In this document: in pieces, positions 60,593-64,000 of the stretch
Layout: each line of letters starts with the position of its first letter
How positions within the stretch are numbered: the stretch's first letter is position 1
Assembly: GCA_010405405.1 (NCBI GenBank)
Contig: MU004231.1
Location: 3,218,401-3,282,400 of the forward strand
Reading direction: 5' to 3'
Source: Microthyrium microscopicum
Taxonomy: Eukaryota > Ascomycota > Dothideomycetes > Microthyriales > Microthyriaceae
Length of the DNA: 64,000 nucleotides
Made by a program: the position numbers and the translations under genes
Notes under the pieces: generated by a model
What the model saw: only the letters and a program-made list of their open reading frames with translations
Told to the model about the DNA's origin: nothing
Database searches by the model: none

Positions 60593-62057
60593 ATGGCGTT
60601 ACGGAACAGCCTCATTCGAGCTCTCGCAGCCATATCAATAATCTACTCATTCTCCACCCCAGTTCTTGCTGAAGGAGAGAAGCAACAAGTGTTAGAGCCA
60701 GGACTCGACGGCACATTAAACCACATCAAATATGAAGCAGCCAGCACACCACCATCAGAGGCCACGATATCTCGCGCCATTGAGCGCGACTACTATAAAC
60801 AAAAGTACATGAACACGATAACTGACGAGGGCGTGGATAGCTTGGACCAGAGCAGCAAGCGATATTGGTTACTTTGGTGTATGTATGGCTTTGAGCGCCA
60901 TGGAATACGTTATCAGAATGAGATTAAGAAATGGGCTGTGAGATACGCTGGTATATCTGAAAAACATCGCAAAGTACATTAACTTCCCAGGCCAGACCAA
61001 ATTGTCCAGACTAACATAGGCTTCAGATCGTGAAATCCTCATCAGACTACGAGAAAATCTACGACACAGTCCATGATCTTTGGGTAAGCCACCCAAATCC
61101 CCCCTATCTCCCATGCTAACAAATCCCCCCCAGGGAATCAACGGCCAAATCGCCAAAGACGTCGTCACCCATGCCCTCGCCTACTACTCCATCCCGCGCG
61201 ACGAACTAGACCGCTTCATCCTCGTCCAAGAATACAACGAAAACTGGGATAATCAAGAACGCGTCAACGAAGCAATCCAGCACGTCGTCCGTGACTGGGC
61301 CACCGAAGGCCAGCACGAGCGCGCCACAGCCATGAAGACACTCACCGACATGCTCACCACACACTTCCCCTCCCGCTCAGTCTCACAACCAGCGCGCGTT
61401 CTCGTACCTGGCGCAGGACTAGGAAGATTAGCGCATGAGATTGCAGAGTTGGGTGGGTTCAGCGTGACGGCGAATGAGTGGAGCGCATATATGCGCCTTG
61501 CGTATCGATATGTTACGAGTTTAAGGAAGAAGGAGAGCGAGACGAACCACCCGTTCCTAGATTGGTGGTCATACCAGCCCTCTCGTACAGAAATGACACG
61601 CCCTGTACTCTTTCCTGACAGCGTCGTCCCGTCAAGCGGTCCGCAAGAAGTCGTTATGGTAGAAGGAGATTGGACTGTTGAATTCGCCAACGATACTGCC
61701 GTATACGACGCAGTGGTAACATTCTTCTTCATGGATACCGCGACAAACATGCTCGACTACATGGATACTCTATCACGTGTGCTGAAGCCTGGTGGCATGT
61801 GGATCAACCTGGGTCCGTTGCTATATCATGATGCGGCGGTGGAGTTTAGTCTGGAGGATTGGATGGATGTTGCAGAAAAGGGGTACGGCTTTGAGTTTGT
61901 CGATGTGCCGGAGGAGTGGGGACCGTTGACGCTGAAGAGCAAGAAGGCGCGGAATAGGGATATTGGGTATATGTATCATAAGGAGAGTTTGAGGAGGAAT
62001 ATTTATAATGCGCAGCTTTTTGCGGCGGTTAAGAAGGAGACAGACTTGGATGAATAG
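60593..62057 (+). CDS. N2227 / carnosine N-methyltransferase-like protein
   Basis: SAM-dependent methyltransferase of the N2227 (CARNMT1-like) family. Exons 60593-60973, 61027-61083 and 61134-62057 give 453 residues. The first exon begins MALRNSLIRALAAISIIYSF and has a predicted signal peptide or membrane anchor ending near LAEGEK, not found in the human enzyme. Family blocks: WGINGQIAKDV, RDWATEGQHER, the SAM-binding VLVPGAGLGRLAHEIAELGG with TANEWSAYMRLAYRY, DAVVTFFFMDTATNMLDYMD and INLGPLLYHD..VEFSLEDW. The exon-2 acceptor was chosen at CTTCAG (61026) because it alone keeps the frame. Substrate in fungi unknown; the signal peptide suggests secretory-pathway location. Confidence 0.85.
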
Positions 62058-62411
62058 GCACAGGACTGGGTTGAAAAGCAGCTTTGAGAATTTCCAAGTA
62101 GCGGCGTTTGGTTTGGTCTGGTCATAACATTAGCTGGGAGCACAATGATACTAGAAGATTGACTAAATGTCTAGGACTTGATTCCTGGTATTCATTAAGA
62201 GCTCAGCTTTGTTGCTCCCGGCCTCGAGACCCGTCTAACGATACGACTTTCGCGGGACGCCTTGCTATGTTATGATACAATTCTCTGCCACTGATCCTTT
62301 TTGGCAGATGATTTAGAAGTTCGTGGATCTAAAGTGATAGCGTTGATGAGAAAGTCAAAAAGGTTGACTTGATTATTACAATCGAATATATGTGAGGTAA
62401 ACGATAGCTCG
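62058..62411. other. short convergent intergenic region
   Basis: 3' ends of two convergent genes. Nothing else seen. Confidence 0.5.
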
Positions 62412-64000
62412 TTACCGGTAATACAATGATTCTGCTAAGTAGATGACGCCAAATACCAAAAATGCTATTGCACCTCCGAGGGTGACTGAAAAGGTTAGTA
62501 TAATGTTTTGGTGGAGATGAAGAATCGACTTTACCTATGCGCATGCTGACTTTTCCAGCCAGAGCTCTTCCTCCTATCACAGCAACAGCGGAGCACATCG
62601 CATGCCCGACTACCGCACCAGCAGTGATCCACCAATAATCCTGTCCTGCAGCCATTGCAATGGTAGCAATTTGGCTTCGATCTCCCCACTCGCCAAGGAA
62701 CGTCATGGCGAAAGTTTGTACCCAAGCTGGTGATAGTAAAAGTGAGCACAGATTATTAAATCCTGAAAGAATAGACGATAAAGAAGAGCTGGCACCAGGC
62801 GTTGGTGGCGGCGATGGTGATGTTGATGGACTGCGAAGGGGCGCTGGTAGGGTAGATGATGAGGAGCGTAGACGGCCTAAGCGACCTGATTCCATGAGAT
62901 AAGGCGAGACACTAGACCGTCGCTTAGACCGTCGCATTTCTTGTTCTTTTTCTTCCAATTCCATTTCAACTTCTCTCATTTCTTCTCCAACACCCTCCTC
63001 GGCGTCCATTGCTAGACCCTCTCTTAACAGTTTTATTCCGAATACAAAGAAGAGCAATGCAGCTGCATATCCAGTGAGCTTCTTGGGAAGTAATGTTGGA
63101 ACAGCATGGCCAAGGACAGCAGATAGGACAGTCATAACGAACAGCGCAGATACTGCGGCCGAAAATACAACCATTCTGTCATGTCTCATGGCCATGAGTG
63201 CCGCAACGAGAAAAGTCTTGTCACCAATTTCGGAGAATATGATCATTGTCCAGGAGATAAAAAATGAGTGAAATGGATGTAGTAGAGAATCGTCGATTGG
63301 TTCCGCGGATCCAGGTAATTTCGTTTTTGGGTCGGAATCGTGAAGAGTTGGAGGATTAGGATGAGGAATATCGTGTGGCTTTTCTGGTAGATCGGCCGGT
63401 TTCTAAAGGCATCATTAGAAAGTTGTCAAGTTTCGCGTGATTCCCATAACTTACTTCAAGACCTGCTGCACCTTTCTTCTTTTCCTTCTCGTCGTCACCG
63501 TCTTTCGAACTTGGCGTCGATTTCGACTTGCCATTGTCCACTCGAGGTGGAGCCTCCTTGGGTTGTTCGGGCTTCTTCTTCTCGGCTTCACCCTTCTCCT
63601 TTCTTTCTCGGTCTTTCTGGCTCACGCCTCCTTCTGTTCCTGTTGGACCAGTAACTTTCTTATGACTGGTTAAATCTGCCATAACACCATCGTCTTCTGG
63701 ACGGTCGAATGTCTCTGCCAGCACCTTCTCCTTCTCTTTTCCACTCGCTGGTTTGGTGGAAGAACCAAGATCCTCTATCTGCTGTGACTGCTTTTTCCTT
63801 GTGCTCTCCACGTAAGGTCCAGCATGTGGTTTTCCATCTAAGCCATCAACTGGAGCATCCTTAGTCCCGGCTCCTTTCGAAGCTGGCGGTCCGGATACCG
63901 CGATAGCCGAGTCTATTGCGGTAGAGTCTTTCGATTGATCGGCTTGTAGCTTTGTGCTTGATTTTTCAACGGCGAGGGCTGCGACTATAGAAGGAAGTAG
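62412..64000 (-). CDS. GDT1: Gdt1/TMEM165-type Ca2+/Mn2+ transporter (5' end cut)
   Basis: UPF0016 cation transporter of the Golgi, which takes up Ca2+ and Mn2+. Exons read leftwards: beyond 64000-63455, 63402-62535 and 62485-62412; introns 52 and 49 nt. Both signature motifs are present, SEIGDKTFLVAALMAMRH and GEWGDRSQIATIAMAAG, each followed by hydrophobic helices, with IAFLVFGVIYLAESLYY at the end. Between the halves lies a ~100-residue cytosolic loop, acidic then Ser/Pro-rich (EMREVEMELEEKEQEM). Before the first motif is a long charged region rich in Lys, Glu and Pro, much longer than in yeast Gdt1. At the window edge the frame reads LLPSIVAALA, perhaps part of a signal peptide. The start codon is outside. 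Confidence 0.92.

Overview
The window is nuclear DNA of a filamentous ascomycete (Pezizomycotina). The evidence is intron-rich genes with 46-55 nt GT-AG introns, CTAAC-type branch points close to the acceptor, conserved single-copy fungal genes, and a long A+T-rich block almost free of CA and TG dinucleotides, which is the mark of repeat-induced point mutation (RIP). The class cannot be fixed from the sequence; a Leotiomycete or Dothideomycete with a bipartite genome would fit.

Layout. 1-38.99 kb and 59.08-64 kb are ordinary gene-bearing DNA. In order: a DUF6536 membrane protein (-), a hidden 30-residue metallothionein-like gene (-), mitochondrial NADP-isocitrate dehydrogenase (-), a vacuolar-type Ca2+/H+ exchanger (+), a disordered protein with a Cys/His tail (+), a Zn2Cys6 transcription factor (-), a weak hypothetical ORF (+), an F-box-like protein (+), a conserved coiled protein (-), 6-phosphogluconolactonase (-), a UBE2O-like giant E2 ubiquitin-conjugating enzyme (+), Erg28 (+), galactose-1-phosphate uridylyltransferase (-), a Yip4/YIPF6-type Golgi protein (+) and two diverged F-box paralogues (+). 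After the A+T-rich block come the tail of the second F-box gene, an N2227/carnosine-N-methyltransferase-like gene (+) and the 3' part of a Gdt1-type Ca2+/Mn2+ transporter (-) that leaves the window. The genes are individual housekeeping or regulatory genes and do not form a cluster or pathway unit.

The main feature is the 20.1 kb block at about 38,990-59,081. It is roughly 70-80 % A+T and built largely of degraded tandem and dispersed repeats. It starts and stops abruptly inside the second F-box gene, whose last ~110 codons lie on the far side. The two borders carry an imperfect inverted repeat of about 35 bp. I read it as one very large, RIP-killed terminal-inverted-repeat element (or a nest within one) that split a host gene. 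Inside are protein-like frames broken by TAA/TAG.

Smaller mobile-element traces occur in the gene-bearing part: a 311 bp element with 40 bp TIRs and an internal hairpin, a 204 bp element with 35 bp TIRs and a TA duplication, and a ~190 bp family (TIR core TGGCAAAATAAATGGC) with two complete copies and several remnants.

Gene structures hold several surprises: a 3-nt exon in the Ca2+/H+ exchanger, an 11-nt exon in isocitrate dehydrogenase, 8-nt and 6-nt coding exons in the metallothionein gene, and a GC-AG intron inside the zinc cluster of the transcription factor. All splice sites were placed by reading frame, consensus and remembered family conservation; none has transcript support here.
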